Source: Paraburkholderia bannensis NBRC 103871
GTDB lineage: Bacteria > Pseudomonadota > Gammaproteobacteria > Burkholderiales > Burkholderiaceae
Length of the DNA: 64,000 nt
Assembly: GCF_000685015.1 (NCBI RefSeq)
Contig: NZ_BAYA01000012.1
Location: forward strand, 1 to 64,000
Reading direction: 5' to 3'
A program made the translations under genes and the position numbers. Below are positions 44,871-53,836 of this stretch, piece after piece. A model generated the notes under the pieces. It was not told the origin of the DNA. It searched no databases and saw only the letters and a program-made list of their open reading frames with translations. How positions within the stretch are numbered: position 1 is the stretch's first letter; each line of letters opens with the position of its first letter.

Positions 44871-45944
44871 ATGAGCACGACAGGCGACGAAGCAGCCAAT
44901 TTCGACGCGGCACGACATGCGACACATCATGCCGCCCCGCCCCTCCCCTCGCTGTCCGATCCGGCCTACCGGGCGCCGTTCTGGCTGCCCGGCGCGCACA
45001 TCCAGACCATCATCCCCGCGCTGTTTTCCCGCCTGCCGATGCCGGTCTACCGGCGCGAGCGCTGGAACACGCCCGACGGCGATTTCATCGAGCTCGACTG
45101 GGTCGACGCCCCCGCCTGGGCGCCGGCCGACGCGCCGCTCTTCGTGCTGTTCCACGGACTCGAAGGCAGCTCCGGCTCGCACTACGCCCGCGCGCTAGCG
45201 GCCGCCGCGACCGCGCGCGGCTGGCACGCCGTGATCCCGCACTTTCGCAGCTGCAGCGGGCCGATGAACCTGATGCCGCGCTTTTACCACCTCGCCGATG
45301 CCGCCGAAGTCGACTGGGTGCTGCGCCGCCTCGCCGCAAGCCATGCAGGGCCGCTCATCGCGGCGGGCGTGTCGCTGGGCGGCAACGTGCTGCTGCACTG
45401 GCTCGCGCAGCAACGCGAGGATGCGCGCATCCTCAGCGCGGCCGCGGCGATTTCCGCGCCGCTCGACGTGCATGCGGGCGGCAAGATGCTCGCGAGCGGC
45501 TTCGGCATGGTCTATACGCGCAGCTTCCTCAAGACGCTCAAGGTCAAGGCGCTGCAAAAGCTCGACCAGTTTCCGGGCCTCTTCGACGCCGACGCCGTGC
45601 TCGCCACACGCAACATGTACGAGTTCGACAATGTCGTGACCGCACCGCTGCACGGCTTCCAGAGCGCGCACGACTACTACACCCAGGCGACGGTGCGCCC
45701 GATGCTCGGCGAAATCGTCGTGCCGACGCTGCTGCTCAACGCGCGCAACGACCCGTTCCTGCCCGGCAACGTGCTGCCCGCGCGCCACGAGGTAAGCGCC
45801 GCCGTGGAGCTCGACCAGCCCGAGGACGGCGGCCACGTCGGCTTCATGACGGGGCCGTTTCCGGGCCGCAGCGTCTGGCTCGCGCAGCGCGTGACCCACT
45901 ATCTCTCGCCTCACCTTCCGGCTTCTACTCATACGCATGGATGA
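44871..45944 (+). CDS. Alpha/beta hydrolase, YheT family
   Basis: This is a hydrolase of 357 residues. The catalytic triad is visible: Ser in GVSLGGNV, Asp in LNARNDPFLP and His in EDGGHVGFM. The upstream HGLEGSSGSHYARAL and FRSCSGPMN motifs are typical of the YheT/ABHD1-3 branch, putative esterases or lipases of unknown physiological substrate. There is no signal peptide, so it is cytoplasmic. Its stop overlaps the start of the next gene by 8 bases. Confidence 0.88.
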   Translation: MSTTGDEAANFDAARHATHHAAPPLPSLSDPAYRAPFWLPGAHIQTIIPALFSRLPMPVYRRERWNTPDGDFIELDWVDAPAWAPADAPLFVLFHGLEGSSGSHYARALAAAATARGWHAVIPHFRSCSGPMNLMPRFYHLADAAEVDWVLRRLAASHAGPLIAAGVSLGGNVLLHWLAQQREDARILSAAAAISAPLDVHAGGKMLASGFGMVYTRSFLKTLKVKALQKLDQFPGLFDADAVLATRNMYEFDNVVTAPLHGFQSAHDYYTQATVRPMLGEIVVPTLLLNARNDPFLPGNVLPARHEVSAAVELDQPEDGGHVGFMTGPFPGRSVWLAQRVTHYLSPHLPASTHTHG

Positions 45945-46515
45945 CATCGTCAAGCAGGCGCTGGCGCGCTGGCCCAACGTTCCTCATTGCACCGGCTGGC
46001 TGCGCCTCGATGCGCGCGGCCACTGGCGACTGCGCGACGAAGCCGATCAGGCGCAAGGCGCGCCCGGCACGCCGGTGCGCCACGAGGCGCTGAACGCCTT
46101 CATCAGCCGCAACTACGAGCACGATGCCGACGGCCAGTGGTTTTTCCAGAACGGGCCGCAGCGCGTGTACGTCGAGCTGGAATACACGCCCTGGGTCGTG
46201 CGGCTTGCGAAGGCACCGGACGGCGCGCTCAAGCTCACCGATCACACGGGCAACGCGTTCGATCCGGTCGCGGTCTACCTCGACGAGCAAGGCAGCGTGC
46301 TGTTCGCGAACGCACAGGGCAACGTGGCGCTGCTGCACGACCACGATCTCGACGGTTTCTCGGAACACGCTACGCTCGACGATGACGGCGAGAGCGGCAC
46401 CTTCCACTGGCGCACAGGCGCCGATCTGCCGCTGCAAGCGATCCCGCGCGCAGACGTCGCCGCGCGCTTCGGCTTTGTTGCGAGTCCCGAGCAAAGGGAA
46501 AAAGCCAGCGCCTGA
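45937..46515 (+). CDS. Conserved hypothetical protein, 192 residues
   Basis: I cannot assign a named function. The protein is acidic and soluble, without signal peptide or membrane segment. It is rich in beta-strand patterns with recurring aromatic positions (WFFQNGPQRVYVELEYTPWVVRL) and HDHDLDGF. I believe it belongs to an unnamed DUF family of proteobacteria but cannot verify which. The ATG at 45937 lies inside the end of the YheT gene (ATGGATGA overlap), so the two are translationally coupled and may act together. It converges on the BepA-like gene, with only 7 bases between stops. Confidence 0.75.
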   Translation: MDDIVKQALARWPNVPHCTGWLRLDARGHWRLRDEADQAQGAPGTPVRHEALNAFISRNYEHDADGQWFFQNGPQRVYVELEYTPWVVRLAKAPDGALKLTDHTGNAFDPVAVYLDEQGSVLFANAQGNVALLHDHDLDGFSEHATLDDDGESGTFHWRTGADLPLQAIPRADVAARFGFVASPEQREKASA

Positions 46516-46522
46516 GCGCCGC

Positions 46523-48379
46523 TCAGCCGCGATCTTTCTCGTCGGCGCGCTCTTCCTTGTAGCGCGCCTCCAGTTCGTGCAGGCGCGCATCAATGGTCGA
46601 GAGATCGTAGAAGCCGACCGACTTCATGTCGCGCGCCTCCTTCAACTGCCGGATCGCCGACGGCCACGCGCCGTCGATCGCGAACTTTTCCGCAAGCGCG
46701 CGGCGCTGCGTGAGCGGGTCGCCGAGGCCTACGCTCGCCTGCGCAAGGTACTGCCACCACGCGCCCTGCTGCGGCTCCGATTCGGTCTCGCGGCGCGCGA
46801 GCGTCTGCGCCTCCTTGAAACGGCGCGCAGCGAGCAAGGCCTGTAGCAGACTGTCGGTCGCCGCATGCGAAGCCGGCCAGGCGGCATGCGCGGCCTGCGC
46901 GAGCCGCACGGCATCGTCGTTGCGCCCGGCGCTGCGGGCGATGTCGGCGGCCAGCACGTCGAGGCTCGGCGAACTGCGCTGCCTGCTGCCGTCCGCCGCC
47001 TCGAACTGCGCGAACGCCGCACGCGCCGTTGCGAGCGACGCCTGCGCGTCGTCGTAACGCTCCAGCTTCAACTGCGCGAACGCAATGCCGTACCAGTTCG
47101 CGGCCACGTTCAGCGCAATGCGGTCGTCGATTTCGGCCTGCAGCCGCGCGATTTCGTCGATGTACTCGCCGCGCGTACGATCCTGCAGAACCCGCACGCG
47201 CGCTCGCACGAAACCATATTCCGGCGCCTGGCGCGGCTGCCGGTAAGGCGCGCGGCGCGCCCTGTCCTGCATGTCGGCGATGCGCTCGCCCGTGAGCGGG
47301 TGCGTGCGCGCGTAGGCCGGAGCACCCGCATCGCCCATCGAAGCACGTTCGAGCCGCTCGAAGAACCCCACCATGCCCCACGGATCGTAGCCCGCGCCCG
47401 CGAGCAACTGAAATCCGACGCGATCCGCCTCATGCTCGGCGGCGCGCGAGAAGCGCAACTGGGTATCGACGGCGTACGCCTGGCTGCCCATCGCAATCGC
47501 GCTGCCGAGGTCGCCGCTGCGCGCGAGCACGCCCGCGAGAATGCCGAACAGAATGCCCGCGAGCGCCGTATAGCCGGTGCGCTCGCTCTGCGACAGCATG
47601 CGCGCGATGTGCCGTTGCAGCACATGGCCCATCTCGTGGCCGAGCACGGACGCCAGCTCCGATTCGGTCTGCGTCGTCACGATCAGCCCCGTATTCACGC
47701 CGATAAAACCGCCCGGCAGCGAGAACGCATTGATCTGGCCGTCGCGCATCGCGAAGAGATCGAAGTCGGGCCGATAGCCGCCGATGAACTGCGCGGCCGC
47801 CGACGCCGACAGCCGCGCCGCCACCGCGTTGAGATAGTCGAGCACGAGCCAGTCGCCGATATAGTCGGGATCGCGCCGGATCTCGCGCATCACGCGTTCG
47901 CCGATGCGGCGCTCGGCCTGCGGCGTGAGCGCGCCGCCGGAGCCGTCGCCCAGGTCGGGCAGTTGCGGCACCCAAGCGGGCGCGCGCACACTGGGACTGC
48001 CGTGCGTCGCGCCGGAGGCGGACTCACTGGACCAGGACTGGCCGAAGCGGCTTTGCGCGCCGCCATAGGTGCCGAACACGCCTTGCGCGATCGAGGCAGG
48101 GATGACGGGTTCGGCAGCATCGTCGAGCGCGCCGCTGACCAGCGCGGGCGCGCTGGAGTTGGCGCTAGCGCTGGCGCTGGTCGAGCCTGATCGCGAATTG
48201 ACTGCCGATGCCGGCAAGGCAGGCTGCGCCGCGCCGAGATTGAGCACGGTGCGCGATGGCGAGTTCGATGCTGTGGCCTGCGACACCGCCGCCCCGCCGC
48301 CCGGCGCCTGCGCCCAGGCTTGCTCAGGAGCGGCAAGCGCGAAGCACAGCCAGGCAGCAAGCAGCCGTTTCGGAAGCAT
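46523..48379 (-). CDS. M48 metalloprotease with TPR-like repeats (BepA/YfgC family)
   Basis: This is a periplasmic zinc protease and chaperone that helps outer-membrane protein assembly in relatives. From ATG 48379 it has 618 residues, longer than E. coli BepA (about 487). A signal peptide ends near AWA at residue 23. A Ser/Ala-rich segment of about 100 residues precedes the M48 domain. The zinc motif HEMGH is at 248-252, with EHEADRVGFQLL supplying the third ligand. TPR-like repeats fill the C-terminal third (VAANWYGIAFAQLKLERYDDAQ). The last residues are highly charged. Confidence 0.9.
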   Translation of the reverse strand: MLPKRLLAAWLCFALAAPEQAWAQAPGGGAAVSQATASNSPSRTVLNLGAAQPALPASAVNSRSGSTSASASANSSAPALVSGALDDAAEPVIPASIAQGVFGTYGGAQSRFGQSWSSESASGATHGSPSVRAPAWVPQLPDLGDGSGGALTPQAERRIGERVMREIRRDPDYIGDWLVLDYLNAVAARLSASAAAQFIGGYRPDFDLFAMRDGQINAFSLPGGFIGVNTGLIVTTQTESELASVLGHEMGHVLQRHIARMLSQSERTGYTALAGILFGILAGVLARSGDLGSAIAMGSQAYAVDTQLRFSRAAEHEADRVGFQLLAGAGYDPWGMVGFFERLERASMGDAGAPAYARTHPLTGERIADMQDRARRAPYRQPRQAPEYGFVRARVRVLQDRTRGEYIDEIARLQAEIDDRIALNVAANWYGIAFAQLKLERYDDAQASLATARAAFAQFEAADGSRQRSSPSLDVLAADIARSAGRNDDAVRLAQAAHAAWPASHAATDSLLQALLAARRFKEAQTLARRETESEPQQGAWWQYLAQASVGLGDPLTQRRALAEKFAIDGAWPSAIRQLKEARDMKSVGFYDLSTIDARLHELEARYKEERADEKDRG

Positions 48380-48417
48380 CGTTGTCGGATAGGAAAAGCG
48401 ACCACGCTGGCGCGGCG

Positions 48418-48495
48418 GCCAGCCACTGGCCGATTGTAGTGGCTGGCCTGGAATCGCGTCCCGCACTTGCGCCCTGCATTTGGGCCCTGCATTTG
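48418..48495. repeat. Inverted and tandem repeats in the bepA-moaC divergent region
   Basis: GCCAGCCACT (48418-48427) and its exact complement (48438-48447) form a hairpin with a 10-base loop. Nearby, GCCCTGCATTTG occurs at 48471-48482 and 48484-48495, a 13-base tandem duplication. Both lie between the BepA-like and moaC starts. Confidence 0.8.
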
Positions 48496-48566
48496 CACCC
48501 CGAAATGCGCCCGCGCGCGGCACTGTTAAGATAAGCGCCCCTCATGAGAAGCAGCGGAGAATCACC

Positions 48567-49043
48567 ATGTCCGGACTGACCCATTTCGACGCCGCCGGCG
48601 ACGCGCACATGGTCGACGTCGGCGATAAAGCCGAAACCAAACGCATCGCCGTGGCGAGCGGCACGATCCGCATGCTGCCCGAGACCTTCGCACTGATCCG
48701 CGACGGCAATGCGAAAAAAGGCGACGTGATCGGCGTCGCGCGCATCGCCGCGATCCAGGGCGCGAAGCGCACTTCGGATCTGATTCCGCTGTGCCATCCG
48801 CTCGCCATCACGCGCGTGAAGGTGGATTTCGTGCTCGACGAGGCGCTGCCCGGCGTGCACTGCTCGGCTCAGGTGGAAACGTTCGGGCGCACCGGTGTCG
48901 AGATGGAAGCGTTGACCGCCGTGCAGGTCGGCCTGCTGACGGTGTACGACATGTGCAAGGCGGTGGATCGCGGCATGACGATCACCGATGTACGCGTGCT
49001 GGAGAAGCACGGCGGGAAGTCGGGGGACTGGGTGGCGGCTTGA
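48567..49043 (+). CDS. moaC: Cyclic pyranopterin monophosphate synthase
   Basis: This enzyme forms cyclic pyranopterin monophosphate from the MoaA product in molybdenum cofactor synthesis. It has 158 residues, the normal length. Family motifs are GDKAETKRIAVASG, KRTSDLIPLCHPL and VGLLTVYDMCKAVDRGM with the active-site Lys/Asp. The ATG at 48567 has GGAGA 6-10 bases upstream; the frame open to 48480 is not conserved. No other moa gene is adjacent. Confidence 0.97.
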   Translation: MSGLTHFDAAGDAHMVDVGDKAETKRIAVASGTIRMLPETFALIRDGNAKKGDVIGVARIAAIQGAKRTSDLIPLCHPLAITRVKVDFVLDEALPGVHCSAQVETFGRTGVEMEALTAVQVGLLTVYDMCKAVDRGMTITDVRVLEKHGGKSGDWVAA

Positions 49044-49052
49044 TGCGACATG

Positions 49053-49087
49053 AAAAAAGCGGCGAGCGCTTGCGCGCTACGCCGCCT
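49053..49087 (-). terminator. Rho-independent terminator after the PglL-type gene
   Basis: On the minus strand GCGGCG pairs with CGCCGC around a partly paired loop and is followed by six T, 38 bases after the stop. On the plus strand the stem follows moaC but lacks a good T-run. Confidence 0.7.
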
Positions 49088-49124
49088 TGTCGATCAGATT
49101 AATCGCCCGGCTCAGTCGTCCGGA

Positions 49125-50951
49125 TCAATCATCCGAATCATCATCGTCATCGTCGCTGGCTGAAGCCGGCGGATTGCCGTACTGCTTCACCAGATCGGCC
49201 TTGAAGCCCGCGAGCGTCGGCTCGTTGTCGAGCAGGCCATAAAGCGCCGCCAGTTGCGTCGGCCAGTCGTGCAGTTCCTGCGCGAAGATCTTCAAACGCG
49301 CGACCGTATCCGCCGCGCCGTCCGTATTCCCCGCCAGCGCCTGCAACACCGCATAGCGGCGCAGCACCGTCTCGCCCGGCAGCAGCGCAATCGCGCGCTC
49401 ATGCGCGGCCAGCTTGGACGACAGGCTCGCGGCGTTCATCGGCATGAGCGTCGCCATGCCGTAATCGCCCCATGCACGGAACAGGAACGACGGCGCGTCG
49501 GCGTATTGCTGCGCCGGATGCGCGCCGTAGTACAGGACTTCGGAGCGATTGTAGTCGCGCAGCACCGGCCACAGCGACACGATGCCGCCGAACACGATCA
49601 CCGTATAGGCCGCGAACGCCGCGCGCGAGGGCACGAAGCGCAGCGGCCTGGTCTCCAGCAGGCCGAACACGAACATCGCCGGCAACAGGAAGAACATGTA
49701 CTGCTGCGGGTACTCGACAAGCGCGTGCATGACCAGTGCGCCGATCAGCGCGAAGCCGAAAATACGCTCCGCCGTATGGCGCGCGCGCAACTGGCGCACG
49801 AACCACGCCAGCAGCCCGAGCAGCACGATGCCGCAGCCCACCACGCCGGTCTTGGCGAGCAGGTCGAGGAAGATGTCGTGCGAGTTGTTGGCGATCTCGA
49901 CGCCGCCCAGCGCTCGCGCGAGTTCGAACTGATGGATCGGGAAATCGCCCCAGCCCACGCCCAGCAGCGGGTGCTCCTTGAACATCGTCCAGCCGTAGCG
50001 CCACAACGCGATACGCGGCGCGATCTGGCCGGCGTCCTTGAAACGGTCGGCCGCCGACTGGTCGAGTTGCAACTGGTAATGCACGTTGGCCCAGCGCACG
50101 AACGCGTTCACGGCGACGAAGATCGCAAACAGCACCAGCGGAACGAGCCAGTCGCGCACGCCGGCCTTCAGCGCTGCGCCGCTATCGCCGCTACTGCCAT
50201 TTTCAGGCTCGCTGCGCACGCCGCGTGCAGCCGACAGCGCCATCCACAGACCCGCCACCACGATCACGGCCATTTGCAGCCACGGGCCGCGCGACACCGT
50301 CAGCGCGAGACCGCCCGAGTAGACCGCCGACAGCACGACCCACAGCAACACGTTCAGGCGGCGCGTCTGCACGAGATAGAGCGCCGCCGCCGTGGCGAAA
50401 GCGATGTAGGTCGCAAGGTGATTGGCCTGCGCCATATTGCCGAACGGCCGGCGGTCGAACTGCACGTTGTAGGCGACCACGAGCGGCGTGACCTTCACCT
50501 CCAGATGCAGCAACTGGATCACCTGGCAGAACACCGCGAACAGCCCGCCGATCACGAGCGCCCACGCGCCCCAGACCATCGCCGTACGAACGAGTTGGGC
50601 GCGCGCGATGCCATAGCCCGCATGCACGGCCATGAAGGCCGCCAGCAGGTAGCCCGCACCGAGCCAGTTCATCGACGGCTGCGCGACCGGCAGCGCAATC
50701 GTCTGCACGACCAGCAACAGCCCGAAGGCGAGCGGCACGAGTGCAACCGTGGGCGAGGCGAACTGCACGGCCGGCCCAGCCGAACGCACCAGCAGCCAGA
50801 CGCCCGCTCCCACCATCAGGTAGAGCGCCAGCGCCGTGAATTCGGCATAGAACGTCGGAATCGGATAGGTATGGTTGACGACCGCATACGGCAGGATCAA
50901 CGCAAGAGCCAGCAGGACGAACGTAAGGTAACGCGCAAAAGGAGAAGGCAT
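49125..50951 (-). CDS. pglL: PglL/Wzy-type O-oligosaccharyltransferase
   Basis: This is an inner-membrane enzyme of about 608 residues with some twelve hydrophobic segments that transfers lipid-linked glycan to serines of secreted proteins. The central Wzy_C-type region has RPFGNMAQANHLATYIA, GWGDFPIHQFELARAL and NNSHDIFLDLLAKTG with the conserved periplasmic His; a soluble C-terminal part of about 150 residues and a poly-Asp end follow. It resembles PglL of Burkholderia and Neisseria more than an O-antigen ligase. Location directly downstream of a type IV pilin gene supports pilin or general protein O-glycosylation. I prefer ATG 50951 over a GTG at 50981. Confidence 0.85.
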   Translation of the reverse strand: MPSPFARYLTFVLLALALILPYAVVNHTYPIPTFYAEFTALALYLMVGAGVWLLVRSAGPAVQFASPTVALVPLAFGLLLVVQTIALPVAQPSMNWLGAGYLLAAFMAVHAGYGIARAQLVRTAMVWGAWALVIGGLFAVFCQVIQLLHLEVKVTPLVVAYNVQFDRRPFGNMAQANHLATYIAFATAAALYLVQTRRLNVLLWVVLSAVYSGGLALTVSRGPWLQMAVIVVAGLWMALSAARGVRSEPENGSSGDSGAALKAGVRDWLVPLVLFAIFVAVNAFVRWANVHYQLQLDQSAADRFKDAGQIAPRIALWRYGWTMFKEHPLLGVGWGDFPIHQFELARALGGVEIANNSHDIFLDLLAKTGVVGCGIVLLGLLAWFVRQLRARHTAERIFGFALIGALVMHALVEYPQQYMFFLLPAMFVFGLLETRPLRFVPSRAAFAAYTVIVFGGIVSLWPVLRDYNRSEVLYYGAHPAQQYADAPSFLFRAWGDYGMATLMPMNAASLSSKLAAHERAIALLPGETVLRRYAVLQALAGNTDGAADTVARLKIFAQELHDWPTQLAALYGLLDNEPTLAGFKADLVKQYGNPPASASDDDDDDSDD

Positions 50952-51136
50952 GGGAATTGGGGGCGTCGGCAACCGGCGCACTATACATAGCTTTTCCCTC
51001 CCTGTGCGCCAGCTTTCAGACGAAATCCGCGCGCACGCACCATGCCTTCACTTCTGGCTGACCTTTTTAGCGTGGGCGGGTGGTCACGAACTCCCCCGCC
51101 CGCACTCCACCAGGTCAGTCGCCCTGCCAGCCTTAC

Positions 51137-51766
51137 TTATGCGCGGCACTCCGGCGGCGCCAGATTGGCAGGCAGCGTAGCCGCGTCGGCCGGTGACGGC
51201 CCCGCGCCCGGCGCGCCGAGCGACGAAGCCGTCTTGCCGCCCGCGAAACACTCCCACGTCAGCGTGCCGCCCTGCACCGAACCCTGCGCGAGCGCCACGC
51301 GCGCCGTGGGCGCATCGGCGTTGTCCGGCACCGACGGCACAAGAACCAGCGTGTTGCTGCCCTCGGGCGCGATGCGCGTGGTGAAGGCCACGGTGATCTG
51401 CCCGGTCGCATCGTCGATATGCACCGAGGAAACATTGCGCGTGGCAGGCGGCGTCGTATAGCCCGCGCCGAAGGCATTACCGCTTGCGGCGTTTTCGGCG
51501 ACCGAAAGCCGCGCCGCCGATGCCAGCGACAGCCCCTCGCCCACCCGGCTGCGCGCCAGGTAGTCCTGATAGGCGGGAATCGCATACGCCGCGATCACGC
51601 CGACGATCGCGAGCACGATCATCAGCTCGATCAGCGTGAAGCCGGGCGAGGCCCAGCGCAGCAGCGCGCGGCACGATCGCACGAACGATGCGGTGCGCGT
51701 GGCAGGCGCACGCGGTCTGGCGCGGCCTTGCACGCCGGGGCTTGAAACAGTGAGAGGTACGTTCAT
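51137..51766 (-). CDS. Type IV pilin / pseudopilin with an unusually long leader
   Basis: The prepilin motif SPG/FTLIELMIVLAIVGVIAAYA is clear: cleavage after Gly42, mature Phe1 and Glu5 at residue 47, then the hydrophobic alpha-1 helix and YQDYLARSRV typical of PilA. The C-terminal part has a Cys pair and a Pro/Ala/Ser-rich end, which is the kind of sequence PglL-type enzymes glycosylate. The ATG at 51766 has AGGAG 9 bases upstream, giving a 42-residue basic leader instead of the usual 6-15; an internal GTG at 51682 would give 14 but has no such site. The oligosaccharyltransferase gene follows on the same strand. Confidence 0.88.
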   Translation of the reverse strand: MNVPLTVSSPGVQGRARPRAPATRTASFVRSCRALLRWASPGFTLIELMIVLAIVGVIAAYAIPAYQDYLARSRVGEGLSLASAARLSVAENAASGNAFGAGYTTPPATRNVSSVHIDDATGQITVAFTTRIAPEGSNTLVLVPSVPDNADAPTARVALAQGSVQGGTLTWECFAGGKTASSLGAPGAGPSPADAATLPANLAPPECRA

Positions 51767-51784
51767 TATCTGGGCTCCTGAAAC

Positions 51785-51819
51785 GAAAAACGCCTGCCCA
51801 CCGAAAGGTGAACAGGCGT
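51785..51819 (-). terminator. Rho-independent terminator after the TerC gene
   Basis: On the minus strand ACGCCTG and an inner TTCACC pair with GGTGGG and CAGGCGT, followed by TTTTTCG. It lies upstream of the pilin start, so it isolates the pilin gene from the TerC transcript. Confidence 0.85.
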
Positions 51820-51920
51820 CTCGATCGTATCGACGGCCCGATTTGCGGGGCAGTCGGCCAGACGGCTTAGGCGTCGTGCTGTCAGAGCACGGTGTCAGTG
51901 CGGCGATTCAATGCAACGAT

Positions 51921-52631
51921 TCAATGCGAACCCTGTGCGCGCGCCGCATTGCGGCGCTTGAGCAGATGCCCCACCGCCACGACGAAGACCGCGCCGGCCA
52001 CGCACATGCCGTACTCGGCGACCGGCGTATCGAGCAACGGCCAGCGGTCGCCAGCCGGATCGTTGACGATCAGGCCGCCCGCGATCCAGCCAAGCAGCGC
52101 CGCGCCCAGCGTGACGATCAGCGGATAGCGGTCGAGCAGCCGCAGCACCAGCTGGCTGCCCCACACGATCAGCGGAATGCTCACCATCAGCCCGAAGATC
52201 ACGAGCGCGATGCGGTGCTGCGGATCGGCGGACTCGGCGGCCCCCGCGATGGCCACGACGTTGTCGAGGCTCATCACCGCGTCCGCGACGATGATCGTCT
52301 TGATCGCGCCAATCAGCTTGTCGGACGGCTTGACGTCGGCGTGCTCGCCGTGCGCCGGGGCCAGCAGCCGCACGCCGATCCACAGCAGCAGCAGCCCGCC
52401 CGCGAACTTGAGCAGCGGCACGTTGAGCAGCACCACCGCGAAAGCGATCAACACGACGCGCAGCACAATCGCGCCGACCGTGCCCCAGAGGATGCCGCGC
52501 AGGCGCTGCTGCGCAGGCAGGTCGCGGCAGGCGAGCGCGATCACCACGGCGTTGTCACCGCCGAGCAGGATGTCGATGACGATGATCTGGACAACAGCGC
52601 CCCAGTGGAGCGACGCGAAGAACTCGAGCAT
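51921..52631 (-). CDS. TerC-family membrane protein
   Basis: This is an inner-membrane protein of 236 residues from ATG 52631 with about seven hydrophobic segments. The twin acidic motifs ILLGGDNAVVIAL and AVMSLDNVVAIAG are the family signature and probably bind a metal ion. TerC proteins are linked to tellurite resistance, manganese export and metal loading of secreted enzymes; the role here is uncertain. The open frame extends 21 codons upstream but the hydrophobic fold begins at MLEFFASLHWG. Confidence 0.88.
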   Translation of the reverse strand: MLEFFASLHWGAVVQIIVIDILLGGDNAVVIALACRDLPAQQRLRGILWGTVGAIVLRVVLIAFAVVLLNVPLLKFAGGLLLLWIGVRLLAPAHGEHADVKPSDKLIGAIKTIIVADAVMSLDNVVAIAGAAESADPQHRIALVIFGLMVSIPLIVWGSQLVLRLLDRYPLIVTLGAALLGWIAGGLIVNDPAGDRWPLLDTPVAEYGMCVAGAVFVVAVGHLLKRRNAARAQGSH

Positions 52632-52713
52632 GAAGGCGGAAAGTGAAGGGAAAAGTTGCGCTGCGCGCATCCGACGGGAAATCAAACGGGACATCGCCCC
52701 GCAACGCGCGCCA

Positions 52714-52752
52714 AATAAAAAAGCGAGGCAGCCATGACTGGCTCCCTCGCTC
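52714..52752 (-). terminator. Rho-independent terminator after sucD
   Basis: On the minus strand AGCGAGG and AGCCA pair with TGGCT and CCTCGCT (one bulged base), followed by TTTTTTATTT. It lies 98 bases after the sucD stop. Confidence 0.85.
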
Positions 52753-52849
52753 TTTGTTCGGAAACCTCGTGAAAGGATTCCGCAAGCATATCAAAAAACG
52801 CCAGCCGCCCGCGCATCCGTGATGCGGCGAACGGCAGCGTGTTTCGAAA

Positions 52850-53731
52850 TTACAGCACCGACTTCAGCAGGCGGCCCATTTCCGACGGGTTGCGCGTGAC
52901 CTTGATGCCGCACGCGTCCATGATTTCCAGCTTCGCTTCGGCCGTATCCGCACCGCCCGAGATCAGCGCGCCGGCATGGCCCATGCGCTTGCCCGGAGGC
53001 GCCGTGACGCCCGCGATGAAGCCGACGACCGGCTTCTTCATGTTGCCCTTGATCCACTCTGCTGCCGTGGCTTCGTCCGGGCCGCCGATTTCGCCGATCA
53101 TGATGACGGCGTCCGTGTCCGGATCGTCGTTGAACATCTTCATGACGTCGATGTGCTTCAGGCCGTTGATCGGGTCGCCGCCGATACCGACTGCCGACGA
53201 CTGGCCGAGGCCCAGCGCCGTCAGCTGCGCAACCGCTTCATACGTCAGCGTGCCCGAACGCGACACGACGCCGATGCGGCCCTTGCGGTGGATGTGACCC
53301 GGCATGATGCCGATCTTCAGCTCGTCCGGCGTGATCGTACCCGGGCAGTTCGGGCCGAGGAGCAGCGTCTTGCGGCCTTCGCGGCGCATACGGTCCTTGA
53401 CTTCGATCATGTCGCGCACGGGAATGCCTTCCGTGATGCAGATTGCCAGATCGAGGTCGGCCTCGACGGCTTCCCAGATCGCAGCAGCAGCGCCTGCGGG
53501 CGGCACGTAGATGACCGAAACGGTCGCGCCGGTGGCGTCCTTGGCTTCACGCACGTTGGCGTAAATGGGGATGCCTTCGAAGTCTTCGCCGGCCTTCTTC
53601 GGGTTCACGCCCGCGACGAACGCTTCGCGGCCGTTGGCGTATTCACGGCAGGCACGGGTGTGGAACTGACCGGTCTTGCCGGTAATGCCCTGCGTGATGA
53701 CCTTGGTGTCTTTGTTAATCAGAATCGACAT
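52850..53731 (-). CDS. sucD: Succinyl-CoA synthetase alpha subunit
   Basis: This subunit binds CoA and carries the phosphohistidine of the TCA-cycle enzyme that makes ATP or GTP from succinyl-CoA. It has 293 residues. The Rossmann-type GITGKTGQFHTRACREYANG segment, the GPNCPGTITP motif and the active-site GKRMGHAGALISGG with the phosphorylated His are present. The ATG at 53731 starts the fold; the longer frame is Arg-rich and unrelated. It lies 105 bases after sucC. Confidence 0.97.
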   Translation of the reverse strand: MSILINKDTKVITQGITGKTGQFHTRACREYANGREAFVAGVNPKKAGEDFEGIPIYANVREAKDATGATVSVIYVPPAGAAAAIWEAVEADLDLAICITEGIPVRDMIEVKDRMRREGRKTLLLGPNCPGTITPDELKIGIMPGHIHRKGRIGVVSRSGTLTYEAVAQLTALGLGQSSAVGIGGDPINGLKHIDVMKMFNDDPDTDAVIMIGEIGGPDEATAAEWIKGNMKKPVVGFIAGVTAPPGKRMGHAGALISGGADTAEAKLEIMDACGIKVTRNPSEMGRLLKSVL

Positions 53732-53836
53732 GTATTGACCTCTGTTCGCTTGACGCCGCGCGTCGCGTCGACCGCTACGTGTTGCCACGGAGAGCGGACT
53801 TCGCGCCGGCACTGCGTCATTCGTATCCGCTGAAAG

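Noticed and set aside
53732..53812. Longer start for sucD
   Set aside because: The 27 extra residues are Arg-rich and unlike the family; the ATG at 53731 begins the conserved fold.
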